From WUQU01 sp038849025 (GTDB lineage Archaea; Thermoproteota; Bathyarchaeia; Bathyarchaeales; Bathycorpusculaceae): DNA of 30,695 nt. The position numbers were made by a program, and so were the translations under genes. The notes beneath the pieces are model-generated. The model did no database searches. It saw only the letters and a program-made list of their open reading frames with translations, and was not told where the DNA came from. The stretch's first letter is position 1. The number at the start of each line of letters is the position of its first letter. The stretch lies in NCBI GenBank assembly GCA_038849025.1, contig JAWCNE010000013.1, forward strand, positions 1 to 30,695, read 5' to 3'. Shown piece after piece: positions 7,963 to 16,015 of this stretch.

Positions 7963-9204
7963 TTATTTAAGATTTATCGCTTGTTCATCTGCTACAGCCA
8001 CCTGCAAAAGCTTTTTCATTTCCATTGCAGATGCATTAGTCTTTATTCCTTTCGGGTTAAAGTGCGTCGGCGAAGCTTTAAAGCCCTCTCCTTTTAGGAG
8101 ATAAAGAACCTTTTTAACTGAGGGAACTGGCAAACCCATCTTGTCGCAAAGTTTGTCTAAAACATAATAGGTCGCTGGTGCATTACATTCTCCCTTTATA
8201 AGAGTCAGAATTTTTTGAATTCTTCCTTTAGACTTTAACTTTCTTTTTTTAACTTCACTTTCCATTAAACTGCAAAATCCTTTGTCAAATATTTTTCCAA
8301 GCCATAATGGTCCAGCGAGATCCATTTTTGATCCACATTCAGGACATTTCCCGCCATGTCCGATTAAAGAATACTTTTTTATGGTTTCCCTGTGAGAGCA
8401 CTTAAAACAGTGAAGTATGTAGCCCATTTTGGCGAGGCTTTCGTCGGTGTTTTCAGCGCCGTGGCTTAGAACGGCGTAAACGCGCAAGTAATGGTCCGTG
8501 CTATGGCTGAAAAGGGGGGTTACGCCTACCTCATACTTTGCCGCCGTTGCTACCAAGCACCCGATCACCAGTCTAACAGCTATTTCGTGACAATATTCAG
8601 TGCGCAATGGTTTTCCGCCGTACTTGCGTAAACAAGCCTTTGGATGTACTCCGCAGAGAGGGGCCATGTCCGTCGCCGTCAGAGCAAGGAAACCCCCGTT
8701 CTTTAAAGCTCGGGTAGCCGAGTCTAAAAAGGGTGTTGGAGAGCCGAAGGGATCTATGTCCACAACGTCAAACCTTTTACGTGGCGCACTATAGCATGCT
8801 AAAAGAAAATTTGCATCCTTGTTTTCGGCTTTTACGCGGTTATTTAGCTTATTCAGTTTAATGTTATATTTTGCCAGTTGGAAAGCTTTCTCGTTAATGT
8901 CGTTAACTAAAACGTTTTTAACACCTTCAACTTCTTTTGCAAAGCGTATTCCTCTGATTCCGCAGCCAGTCAAAGGCTCGCAGATAACAATTTCATGGTT
9001 AACTATGCGCTGGTAGGCTTGCATGGCTAAAATTGCGAAATCTCGGTTTAACTCCATTACAGGGTTATAGAAAACCGGAGCTTTAGAAGGCGCATATTCT
9101 TGGGGTTTTTCAACGAAAGCTTCAAGTTTTGGGACAAGAACTTTGACTTCTCCTTCTTCCACAAGTTCTGTTGGAAAGTCTATTTCTGGGTTTAGGGTTT
9201 TCAT
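7963..9204 (-). CDS. trm1: tRNA (guanine26-N2)-dimethyltransferase
   Basis: This is a SAM-dependent enzyme that makes N2,N2-dimethylguanosine at tRNA position 26. Motifs in order are FYNPVMELNRDFAI, the SAM-binding EPLTGCGIRGIRFAKE, NDINEKAFQLAKYN, and the catalytic DIDPFGSPTPFLDSA. After these comes a C-terminal zinc ribbon (CFKC and CPEC) and a winged-helix-like end. The 413-residue length fits archaeal Trm1. The ATG overlaps the stop of marC by four bases (ATGA), showing co-transcription and likely coupled translation. Confidence 0.93.
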   Translation of the reverse strand: MKTLNPEIDFPTELVEEGEVKVLVPKLEAFVEKPQEYAPSKAPVFYNPVMELNRDFAILAMQAYQRIVNHEIVICEPLTGCGIRGIRFAKEVEGVKNVLVNDINEKAFQLAKYNIKLNKLNNRVKAENKDANFLLACYSAPRKRFDVVDIDPFGSPTPFLDSATRALKNGGFLALTATDMAPLCGVHPKACLRKYGGKPLRTEYCHEIAVRLVIGCLVATAAKYEVGVTPLFSHSTDHYLRVYAVLSHGAENTDESLAKMGYILHCFKCSHRETIKKYSLIGHGGKCPECGSKMDLAGPLWLGKIFDKGFCSLMESEVKKRKLKSKGRIQKILTLIKGECNAPATYYVLDKLCDKMGLPVPSVKKVLYLLKGEGFKASPTHFNPKGIKTNASAMEMKKLLQVAVADEQAINLK

Positions 9205-9968
9205 GTTTTGGCTATGCCCCAGTCTAATAAAGCGGCGTATAACATTTGGGATGCTACGGCGGCGATTATGACAGCCATTATACGGCTTGCCGCTTGAATC
9301 CCATTGCTGCCCGCAACCTTAACTAGGACTGGAGCCAAGCGCAAAGTAGAATATACCCCTAAAGCAGCAATCAAACCTCCAATCAGAACGTTTATTATAG
9401 CATAGGAGGTGGAGAGCACAATCAGCGTCGTCAGGGTTCCAGGCCCAACCAAAAGCGGCGTTGCCAAAGGCACAACAGCCACTTGTTTTAGATCGATAGC
9501 TTTTGATCGGGACATTCCTCCAAGCATGTCCACTGCTAAAATCATGAGGAGAATTCCTCCTCCAAACCTGAAGTTGGTAATAGAAATGTTTAAGGCTGAA
9601 AGGATAAGCGGCCCAAAAAGGGTGAAGGTTAAGAGGAGAGCAACAACTATCATTGTAGTTGTGCCTATTATCTTCCGCCTTTCATCCTCTTTAAGATTAC
9701 CGGTATACACGAGAAAAGTTGGAACGGTGCTTATAGGGTTCATTATAGTGAAAAGCTGTATAGTTATGTTAAGAATGGCTGCTGGTTCGATTTGAACCCA
9801 TTCTTTTAAGCCGCCTACAGTAAAACGGAAGGATGTAAGAAATATGAGTAAGGCCAGGATGAATAATAAAGCTAAACGGAAGACTTTACCATGTCTACGG
9901 ATAATCCAATCGCTAAGCTGCTTTTCAAAAGAAGATACCGTGCCTTCATGTCCTTTCTCGCTGCTCAT
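9201..9968 (-). CDS. MarC-family integral membrane protein
   Basis: This 255-residue protein has an N-terminal cytoplasmic segment and about seven hydrophobic helices. It shows the MarC (UPF0056) pattern: IQLFTIMNPISTVPTFLVYT, then FRFGGGILLMILAVDML, and VVPLATPLLVGPGTLTTLIVLS. The family's transport role is not established; early links to antibiotic resistance were not upheld. GAGG lies about seven bases before the ATG. It heads the marC-trm1-secreted-protein run and is divergent from the THEP1 gene across 115 bases. Confidence 0.9.
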   Translation of the reverse strand: MSSEKGHEGTVSSFEKQLSDWIIRRHGKVFRLALLFILALLIFLTSFRFTVGGLKEWVQIEPAAILNITIQLFTIMNPISTVPTFLVYTGNLKEDERRKIIGTTTMIVVALLLTFTLFGPLILSALNISITNFRFGGGILLMILAVDMLGGMSRSKAIDLKQVAVVPLATPLLVGPGTLTTLIVLSTSYAIINVLIGGLIAALGVYSTLRLAPVLVKVAGSNGIQAASRIMAVIIAAVASQMLYAALLDWGIAKT

Positions 9969-10083
9969 GGTTTCGCCTCTATCTCAAAGACGCAGTCGTA
10001 ATTAGCAAAAGCTCCTCATGGAATATTAGACTTCTGGTTTAAAACGCAGAAAAATTTAACACCTTAAAAGAAAATTTGGAAAG

Positions 10084-10632
10084 GTGAAGTGGGCAAACTT
10101 GGGGAAACGTGTGCTTCTTTTGACGGGCAACCCAGGCATTGGAAAGACAACAACCTTATTGAGAATTGTTGAGGCTTTGAAGGCTAAAGGTTACAGAGTA
10201 GGTGGAATGGTAAGCCGTGAAGTTCGCGATGGCGGAACACGAGTAGGCTTTGAAATTTTAGATTTAAGCACTAACAGGCGGGGATGGCTTGCCCATGTAA
10301 ACCAGAAGACAGGGCCACAAGTGGGCAAATACCGCGTTAACATAGAAGACTTAAACAATGTGGGTGTGGAAGCAATTCTAAATGCAGTCAAAAATTGCGA
10401 TGTAGTAGCCATCGACGAAATAGGCCCTATGGAGCTTTTTTCAGAAAAGTTTAAACAAGCAGTTAAGGATGCAGTTGAAAGCGGCAAACTCCTAATAGGG
10501 GTTATTCACTGGAAAGCAAAGGACAAACTTATAGACATGATAAAGGCCAGAGAGGATACGGAAATATTCATGGTTACCTATGAAAACCGAGGCAAGCTGC
10601 ATCAGTTTGTTCTGGGGAAAGTTGAAGGTTAG
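10084..10632 (+). CDS. THEP1-family nucleoside-triphosphatase
   Basis: This is a P-loop NTPase that hydrolyses a broad range of nucleoside triphosphates in characterised members. The Walker A is GNPGIGKT (about residues 15-22). The family block YRVGGMVSREVRDGGTRVGF follows, and Walker B is VVAIDEIGPMELFS. At 182 residues it is normal in length. The start is a GTG; a TATA-like AAATTTAACA lies about 27 bases upstream (near 10050-10060), so the message may be leaderless. The biological role is unknown. The gene converges with the E2 gene across 20 bases. Confidence 0.9.
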   Translation: MKWANLGKRVLLLTGNPGIGKTTTLLRIVEALKAKGYRVGGMVSREVRDGGTRVGFEILDLSTNRRGWLAHVNQKTGPQVGKYRVNIEDLNNVGVEAILNAVKNCDVVAIDEIGPMELFSEKFKQAVKDAVESGKLLIGVIHWKAKDKLIDMIKAREDTEIFMVTYENRGKLHQFVLGKVEG

Positions 10633-10652
10633 GCTATTTATGCGTTCGTTAC

Positions 10653-11771
10653 TTAGGAGCCTTCAAGAGAGTCTGGAGATTCAATGTAATGTTTTACTTT
10701 TTGAAGGAAAACCGCAGCCGGGGCGCCATCTACTATTCTGTGGTCGTAGGATAGACTTAAGGTGATAAAGGGCTTAACCTCGATTTTACCATCAACGGCG
10801 ACGGGTTTTTCAACGATTTTCCCAACTCCAAGAATAGCTGCTTCTGGCGGATTAATTATGGGTGTGAAAAATTCAACTTCATACATGCCTAGGTTTGAAA
10901 CTGTGAAGGTTCCGCCACTCACTTCTTCTTTTCTCAGTCTTCCCTCTCTAGCCTTTACTGTCAAGTCTCTAATGACGGCGTCTATATCCTTCAATGTCTT
11001 TTTGTCAGCTTTATGCACCACCGGCACAACTAAGCCTTGTTCAGTGGCAACAGCCACGCCTACGTTTACATCTTCAAAGACCTTTATTTTGTCCCCTTCA
11101 AATGTCGAGTTCATCATTGGGCTTTCAGCTAATGCCTTTGCAACAGCCCCAACAATTATAGCAGTGTAAGATACTTGAAGCTTTTCATGCAACAAAGCGG
11201 CCTTTGAAGCCTCAGCGCTCATTAATATTGTGCTATGCGGAGCCGTCCTAAAACTTATGGAAACTCTTTCAGCTGAAGTTTTTCTGTAACCACTTAACGG
11301 AACAACTTCTTTAACTTTTGGCAGCATCCCCTTAGCTTCTTCAATGAACCTTTTCACGTCTTCCTCAACTATTCTCCCTTCCGGACCAGAACCCTTAATC
11401 AAGGATAGTTCTACACCGTACTCTTTTGCCAAACGTTTCGCAGCAGGTGAAGCTAAAACCTTCCCTTTAACCTCTTCTTCCACACCTTCTTTCGACATTT
11501 CACCAGTTATTTCTGCTTCTGAGAGAGGCTCATCCGGGGATGTGATTATGGCTATTGCCGTGTCAACAGGAACGTCGACACCTTCGTCTACGAGAATTTT
11601 TCGCAGCACGCCTGAAGATGGCGATTCTAGGTCGTAGATAGCCTTCTCAGAAATTACCTCAACTATTGGCTCGCCCTTTTCAACGGTTTCGCCTTCTTTC
11701 TTGTACCATCTGCCAACAGTTCCCGTCTTCATTGTCAGGCTAAGCCGTGGCATAACAACTTTGGTTGGCAT
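10653..11771 (-). CDS. 2-oxoacid dehydrogenase complex E2 (dihydrolipoyl acyltransferase)
   Basis: This is the core acyltransferase, which carries an acyl group on lipoate and passes it to CoA. Domains in order: one lipoyl domain (residues 1-80) with the target lysine K43 in ISEKAIYD; a peripheral subunit-binding domain (about 108-142, ASPAAKRLAKEYG...GPEGRIVEEDV); and the catalytic domain ending in SYDHRIVDGAP (H344, D348). All key residues are present, so it should be functional. It starts one base after the E1beta stop. No E3 (dihydrolipoamide dehydrogenase) and no lipoate ligase or synthase lie in the window. The acyl group (pyruvate, branched-chain 2-oxoacid or acetoin) cannot be fixed by eye. 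Confidence 0.92.
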   Translation of the reverse strand: MPTKVVMPRLSLTMKTGTVGRWYKKEGETVEKGEPIVEVISEKAIYDLESPSSGVLRKILVDEGVDVPVDTAIAIITSPDEPLSEAEITGEMSKEGVEEEVKGKVLASPAAKRLAKEYGVELSLIKGSGPEGRIVEEDVKRFIEEAKGMLPKVKEVVPLSGYRKTSAERVSISFRTAPHSTILMSAEASKAALLHEKLQVSYTAIIVGAVAKALAESPMMNSTFEGDKIKVFEDVNVGVAVATEQGLVVPVVHKADKKTLKDIDAVIRDLTVKAREGRLRKEEVSGGTFTVSNLGMYEVEFFTPIINPPEAAILGVGKIVEKPVAVDGKIEVKPFITLSLSYDHRIVDGAPAAVFLQKVKHYIESPDSLEGS

Positions 11772-11772
11772 G

Positions 11773-12747
11773 TTAGATAATCTCCTTAACAGCTCTAATT
11801 ATGGCTTTCTCATCTGGAATAACGTGCTGTTCAAGCGGCGGACTGAAGGGTATCGGAGTGTCGGGCTCAGCAACACGCTTTATAGGTGCATCTAAATAGT
11901 CTATTGCCTCCTCAGCCACTATTGCGGCTATTTCTGCACTTACACCAGCGGTTTTGCAGTCTTCGCTAACAACCACAAGCCTACCAGTCTTTTTAACAGA
12001 GGCGATTATGGCTTTTTTGTCAAGGGGCGTCAAGGTTCTAGGATCAACCACTTCCACGCTTATACCTTCAACCTCAAGCTCTTTTGCAGCTTTTAAGGCT
12101 TTGTGAACCATATAAAGCGTGGCCACAATAGTCACGTCAGCACCCTCTTTTTTAATGTCCGCCGCTCCAAAAGGAATTGTATATTCCTCTTCTGGTATCT
12201 CGCCCTCAACGGGGTATAGAAGTTTATGCTCGCAGAAGAGAACCGGATTGTTGCCGCGGATGGCTGATTTTAAAAGACCTTTAGCATCATAAGGCGTTGA
12301 AGGCACAGCCACATATAAGCCTGGAACATGCATGAACCAAGCCTCCAAGCTTTGGGAGTGGTGAGCGGCAATGTTAACTCCAGCCCCGAAAGGCGTCCTA
12401 ATAACCAAGGGAACCCTTGCTTGCCCTCCAAACATATACCTAAGTTTTGCTGCTTGGTTTGCAATTTGATCCATAGCTAAAGCCACAAGGTCTCCAAACA
12501 TTATTTCGGCAACGGGATGCATTCCCGTTATTGCCGCGCCAACGGCTACGCCGATAATGGCGGATTCTGATATGGGGGTATCCCTAACTCTTTCATCTCC
12601 AAATTCCACAGCCAATCCATCTGTAACCTTGAAGGCTCCGCCCCAGTATCTGCCAATGTCTTCGCCTAAAAGAAAAACCCTGGGATCTCTTCGCATTTCT
12701 TCTCTTAATGCTTCGCGTAAAGCTTCCCTATACGTTATTTTCCGCAT
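11773..12747 (-). CDS. 2-oxoacid dehydrogenase E1 beta subunit
   Basis: This is the beta subunit of the thiamine-diphosphate-dependent decarboxylase. It shows MRKITYREALREAL at the start, VFLLGEDIG, the glutamate-bearing ISESAIIGVAVGAA, PVAEIMFGDL, the HHSQSLEAWFMHVPG block and EVVDPRTLTPLDKKAI. I place the start at the ATG at 12747 because GGAGG sits six bases upstream (12754-12758) and the family normally begins there. A GTG at 12768 would overlap the E1alpha stop by four bases and add seven residues. The gene is the middle one of an E1alpha-E1beta-E2 operon. Confidence 0.93.
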   Translation of the reverse strand: MRKITYREALREALREEMRRDPRVFLLGEDIGRYWGGAFKVTDGLAVEFGDERVRDTPISESAIIGVAVGAAITGMHPVAEIMFGDLVALAMDQIANQAAKLRYMFGGQARVPLVIRTPFGAGVNIAAHHSQSLEAWFMHVPGLYVAVPSTPYDAKGLLKSAIRGNNPVLFCEHKLLYPVEGEIPEEEYTIPFGAADIKKEGADVTIVATLYMVHKALKAAKELEVEGISVEVVDPRTLTPLDKKAIIASVKKTGRLVVVSEDCKTAGVSAEIAAIVAEEAIDYLDAPIKRVAEPDTPIPFSPPLEQHVIPDEKAIIRAVKEII

Positions 12748-12764
12748 AGCAAGCCTCCGCATAT

Positions 12765-13727
12765 TCACGCGTAAACATCTTCTAAGGCTTCTTCTGGAGC
12801 GGGAAATGGGCTTTCTATAGCGAATTTAACGGCTTCCTCAACTTTAGCTGAGGCTCCCTCTTCAACCTTTCGAAGTTCGGTCTCTGTAAAAGTTCCTGTC
12901 TGCAGAAGCCTTTCCTTAAAGCGTTTAATTGGATCCTTGGCAAGCCAAGCTTCAACTTCTTCTTTAGGTCTATACCTAGCCGGGTCCACACGTGAATGCC
13001 CCCTATGTCGATAAGTTTTGCATTCAATAAGTGTTGGACCTTCGCCTTTTCTCGCTCTTTCAACAGCCTTAAACGTGGCTTCGTAAACAGCTAGAACATC
13101 GTTTCCATCCACCACAACACCTGGGATTCCATAAGCCGAAGCCCTCTCAGCAATATTTTCTATAACCATAACTAGGGACTGGCGTGTTCCCATAGCGTAA
13201 AGATTGTTCTCGCAGACAAATATAACTGGCAACTTCCATATTGCCGCCATATTTATGCCTTCGTGGAATGTTCCCTGGTTTGAGGCGCCGTCGCCGAAGA
13301 AACATGCCACAACCTGATCCGTCTTCCTAAGTTTTATAGATAAGCCTGCGCCGGCAGCGATGGGGATTCCAGCGCCTACAACGGCAGTTGCTCCCAAAAC
13401 GCCTAGGCTGAAGTCTGCAATGTGCATGGAGCCGCCTTTACCCTTGCAGTAACCAGTTCTTTTGCCTAGAATTTCAGCCATGACATGTTTTAATTCAGCG
13501 CCTTTGGCTATGCAGTGCCCATGTCCCCTATGGGTGCTTGTGATGTAGTCATCTTTCCTTAGGGCGCTGCAAACGCCTACGGCAACAGCCTCTTGTCCAG
13601 TGTAAAGATGGATTGTTCCTGGAACAAGGTTTTGAGCGTAAAGTTCAAACACCTTTTCTTCGAATAAACGGATTTCCAGCATCTTCCCATACATCTCAAT
13701 AAGCTTCTCTTTTGCCAAGTTTAACAT
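12765..13727 (-). CDS. 2-oxoacid dehydrogenase E1 alpha subunit
   Basis: This is the thiamine-diphosphate-binding alpha subunit (320 residues). The cofactor motif runs from GDGASNQG (residue 145) to CENN (172-175). Substrate-channel motifs are ITSTHRGHGHCIAKGAE (63-79) and CKGKGGSMH. The loop containing YRHRGHSRVDPARYR resembles acetoin- and pyruvate-dehydrogenase-type E1 alpha rather than the longer branched-chain form, but this does not settle the substrate. GGAAGGG lies about eight bases before the ATG, and a TATA box lies at 13781-13790. It is the first gene of the three-gene unit. Confidence 0.92.
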   Translation of the reverse strand: MLNLAKEKLIEMYGKMLEIRLFEEKVFELYAQNLVPGTIHLYTGQEAVAVGVCSALRKDDYITSTHRGHGHCIAKGAELKHVMAEILGKRTGYCKGKGGSMHIADFSLGVLGATAVVGAGIPIAAGAGLSIKLRKTDQVVACFFGDGASNQGTFHEGINMAAIWKLPVIFVCENNLYAMGTRQSLVMVIENIAERASAYGIPGVVVDGNDVLAVYEATFKAVERARKGEGPTLIECKTYRHRGHSRVDPARYRPKEEVEAWLAKDPIKRFKERLLQTGTFTETELRKVEEGASAKVEEAVKFAIESPFPAPEEALEDVYA

Positions 13728-13780
13728 GGATATTTCCCTTCCTTTTCAAGCGTCGGCTTACTCTTTAATAAACCGGATAC

Positions 13781-13790
13781 TTTTATATTA
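13781..13790 (-). promoter_or_regulatory. TATA box for the E1alpha-E1beta-E2 operon
   Basis: On the minus strand TAATATAAAA (purine-rich GGAA upstream, BRE-like) lies about 54 bases before the E1alpha ATG. It predicts a transcript start near 13757 and a leader of about 30 bases that holds the ribosome binding site. Confidence 0.55.
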
Positions 13791-13870
13791 TTCCTTAAAT
13801 TTGTTGGTAGCTTGATCAAGCATGAAATTGGGAATATTCTTAGCTTTTCATAGCTTTGTGTAGAGCATTA

Positions 13871-13970
13871 CATGGGGAAAAACGCTGGCTATATGGATAT
13901 CTTAGGCGTTATAAAGTTGAACTTGAAAACATCTGATTACTGGCATAATCCATATAGCGTTATCTCCATG
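13871..13970. repeat. long imperfect inverted repeat around the ychF-like promoter
   Basis: The left arm (13871-13898, CATGG at its start, ATATGGAT at its end) matches the reverse complement of the right arm (13948-13970). Both arms share CATGG-x-GA, ACGCT and ATATGGAT; the left arm has an extra GGCT and one extra A. The 49-base interior contains a TATA box for the downstream gene. The arms could be two oppositely oriented protein-binding sites bracketing the promoter. A folded RNA covering both arms would require a start upstream of 13871. Confidence 0.6.
13909..13916 (+). promoter_or_regulatory. TATA box for the YchF-like GTPase gene
   Basis: TTATAAAG lies inside the interior of the inverted repeat at 13871-13970. 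Transcription from it would begin near 13938, giving a leader of about 60 bases that includes only the right arm. Confidence 0.5.
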
Positions 13971-13996
13971 TAAATATTAAACAAGTGTGAATCGAG

Positions 13997-15220
13997 ATGC
14001 AGAAATCCTATTCTAGGCTTCTGGGAATAGTTGGAAAACCTAACACTGGGAAGTCCACGTTTTTCAGCGCCGCAACTTTGGCACCTGCTGAGATCGCCAA
14101 TTATCCTTTTACAACGATAAAACCCAACAGGGGGGTGGGCTATGTGAGAACCCCGTGTGTTTGCAAAGAATTTAACGTTAAAGATATGCCTGTTAATTCG
14201 TTGTGTCTTGAAGGCGTGAGGTTAATCCCTGTTGAGTTCATAGATTGTGCAGGACTTGTGCCTGGAGCGTGGCAGGGAAGAGGCTTAGGCAACCAGTTCT
14301 TAGACGAGATAAGAAAAGCGGATGTCCTAATCCACATTGTTGATGCTTCTGGAGGAACGGACTCTGAAGGACGAATATGTAAACCAAGCGAACACGACCC
14401 GTTAGAAGACGTAAAATTTCTGGAACATGAAATAACCATGTGGATAGCAAACATTCTAAAAAGGGATTGGCCTAAAATTGCCCGAACAGCAGAATCCGAA
14501 GGAAAGGACCTTCTTTCAATTTTGGAGGAAAGACTCAGCGGGCTGGCAATTAAGAGGGCCCATATTTTTGAAGCAGTTAGGAAAACAGGGCTGAACGCTG
14601 ATAAACCTACAGCTTGGAGTGAAGAAGATTTTATCAAATTTATTGGCATGCTTAGGCAAATAGCAAAACCAATGTTGATAGCTGCGAACAAGATGGACGT
14701 ACCAACGGCTGAAGAAAACTTTGAGAGACTTAGGAAACTAAATTATTTTGTGGTTCCATGCTGCGCCGAAGCCGAACTTGCCCTAAGAAGGGCCGCTGAG
14801 AAAAAACTAATAGAGTACAGGCCTGGAGACTGCAACTTCAAAATAAACAATCGTGAAAAGTTGACGGAAAGCCAGATTAAAGCATTAGAAACCATAAGAG
14901 AGAAGGTTCTGCTTAAATTTGGTTCCACAGGCGTTCAAGACGCAATAAACATGGCTTACTTTAAACTCTTAAACATGATTACAGTATACCCTGTTGAAGA
15001 TTTAGAGCACTTGTCCGATCATAGCGGAAGAGTTTTGCCTGACGCTTACCTCGTGCCATATGGGACAACGGCTCGAGAACTCGCCTATCTAATTCACACA
15101 GAACTGGGTGAAAGCTTCATCTACGCTGTAGAGGCCAGAGAAAGGAAAAGGGTCGGGGAGGACTACATACTCAAGGATAGGGATGTCATCTCCATTGTGA
15201 GCGCTAAAAAAAGAGCTTAA
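13997..15220 (+). CDS. OBG-type GTPase/ATPase, YchF-like, with TGS domain
   Basis: This is a translation-associated P-loop NTPase of the OBG/YchF group. The P-loop is GKPNTGKS (residues 13-20), followed by the G2 region YPFTTIKPNRGVGYV, G3 DCAG (83-86, in EFIDCAGLVPGAWQGRGLGNQFLDEI), and NKMD (231-234). A C-terminal TGS domain covers about the last 75 residues (YGTTARELAYLIHTELG, then DRDVISIVSA). The retained NKMD would favour guanine, whereas bacterial YchF has altered G4 and prefers ATP, so nucleotide choice is open. It is 407 residues, as in archaeal homologues. It converges with the cis-prenyltransferase gene across 12 bases. Confidence 0.9.
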   Translation: MQKSYSRLLGIVGKPNTGKSTFFSAATLAPAEIANYPFTTIKPNRGVGYVRTPCVCKEFNVKDMPVNSLCLEGVRLIPVEFIDCAGLVPGAWQGRGLGNQFLDEIRKADVLIHIVDASGGTDSEGRICKPSEHDPLEDVKFLEHEITMWIANILKRDWPKIARTAESEGKDLLSILEERLSGLAIKRAHIFEAVRKTGLNADKPTAWSEEDFIKFIGMLRQIAKPMLIAANKMDVPTAEENFERLRKLNYFVVPCCAEAELALRRAAEKKLIEYRPGDCNFKINNREKLTESQIKALETIREKVLLKFGSTGVQDAINMAYFKLLNMITVYPVEDLEHLSDHSGRVLPDAYLVPYGTTARELAYLIHTELGESFIYAVEARERKRVGEDYILKDRDVISIVSAKKRA

Positions 15221-15232
15221 GTCCTAAAGCTC

Positions 15233-16015
15233 TCATGCGCCAAAGCGTCTTTTACGCTTTTGGAAAGTTCTAACAGCCCTTAAAAGATCTATTAGGCGAA
15301 AGTCAGGCCAATAAACATCTAGGAAGCAGAGTTCACTGTAAGCGGATTGCCAAAGCAGAAAACCGCTAAGTCTTTCCTCTCCAGAAGTTCTTATGATTAA
15401 GTCTGGATCTTGCTTAGGCAGATGTGAAGTGTATAAGAATTTTTCGAAGAGGCTTTCAGTCACATCCTCAGGTTTTAACTCTTTTTTCCGGGCTTTTTCC
15501 GCAATCTTTCGGGCGGCATCAACTATTTCTGCTCTTCCGCCGTAGGCAAAGGCTATGTTCAAATAATGTTCATTATAATTTTGCGTCGCGCTTTCCACAT
15601 TCGTTATAAGCTTTTGCAGATCTTCAGGAAGTAAGCTTATTCTGCCAATAACTTTAACGTGAACCTTGTTTCGATGTATTCTTTCATCGGTTATGATTTT
15701 CTGAAGTTTTTCCGCAGCAATTTTCATGATTTCTTCAACTTCTTCTCTAGGACGCTGAAAGTTTTCGGTGGAAAAAGCGTAGAGTGTTATGGATTTTACA
15801 TTAAGTTTTAGGCACCAGTCTAGAAGCTGTTCAACTTTTTCAGCGCCCTTTTTGTGGCCATGCCACGGGTCGAGGTCTTTTTCTGAAGCCCACCTTCTAT
15901 TCCCATCTAAAATTATGGCTATGTGCTCTGGCTTAATGCTGTTCTTAACTTGATGCCATAACCATTTTTCATAAAGCTTGTATGCACCTATGGCTGAAAG
16001 AACACTTTTAAGCAC
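15233..16015 (-). CDS. uppS: cis-prenyltransferase (polyprenyl diphosphate synthase, UppS family)
   Basis: This enzyme extends an allylic diphosphate with isopentenyl units in cis to make the long polyprenyl lipid that carries sugars for archaeal N-glycosylation. Motifs: IAIILDGNRRWA (catalytic D in DGN), WHGHKKGAEKV, LYAFSTENFQRP, FAYGGRAEIVDA, and the C-terminal DLIIRTSGEERLSGFLLWQ with SELCFLDVYWPDF. All active-site parts are present in 260 residues. The start is a GTG sharing one base with the stop of the upstream phosphorylase gene (TAGTG), so translation is probably coupled. It is the last gene of a four-gene minus-strand run. Confidence 0.93.
   Translation of the reverse strand: MLKSVLSAIGAYKLYEKWLWHQVKNSIKPEHIAIILDGNRRWASEKDLDPWHGHKKGAEKVEQLLDWCLKLNVKSITLYAFSTENFQRPREEVEEIMKIAAEKLQKIITDERIHRNKVHVKVIGRISLLPEDLQKLITNVESATQNYNEHYLNIAFAYGGRAEIVDAARKIAEKARKKELKPEDVTESLFEKFLYTSHLPKQDPDLIIRTSGEERLSGFLLWQSAYSELCFLDVYWPDFRLIDLLRAVRTFQKRKRRFGA

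Noticed and set aside
9784..9798. ggttcgatttgaacc looks like a tRNA T-arm
   Set aside because: It lies inside the marC reading frame, and no acceptor, D or anticodon arms can be drawn around it.
14140..14691. A 183-codon minus-strand frame inside the YchF-like gene
   Set aside because: It is antisense to a well-conserved GTPase with all motifs in the plus frame.
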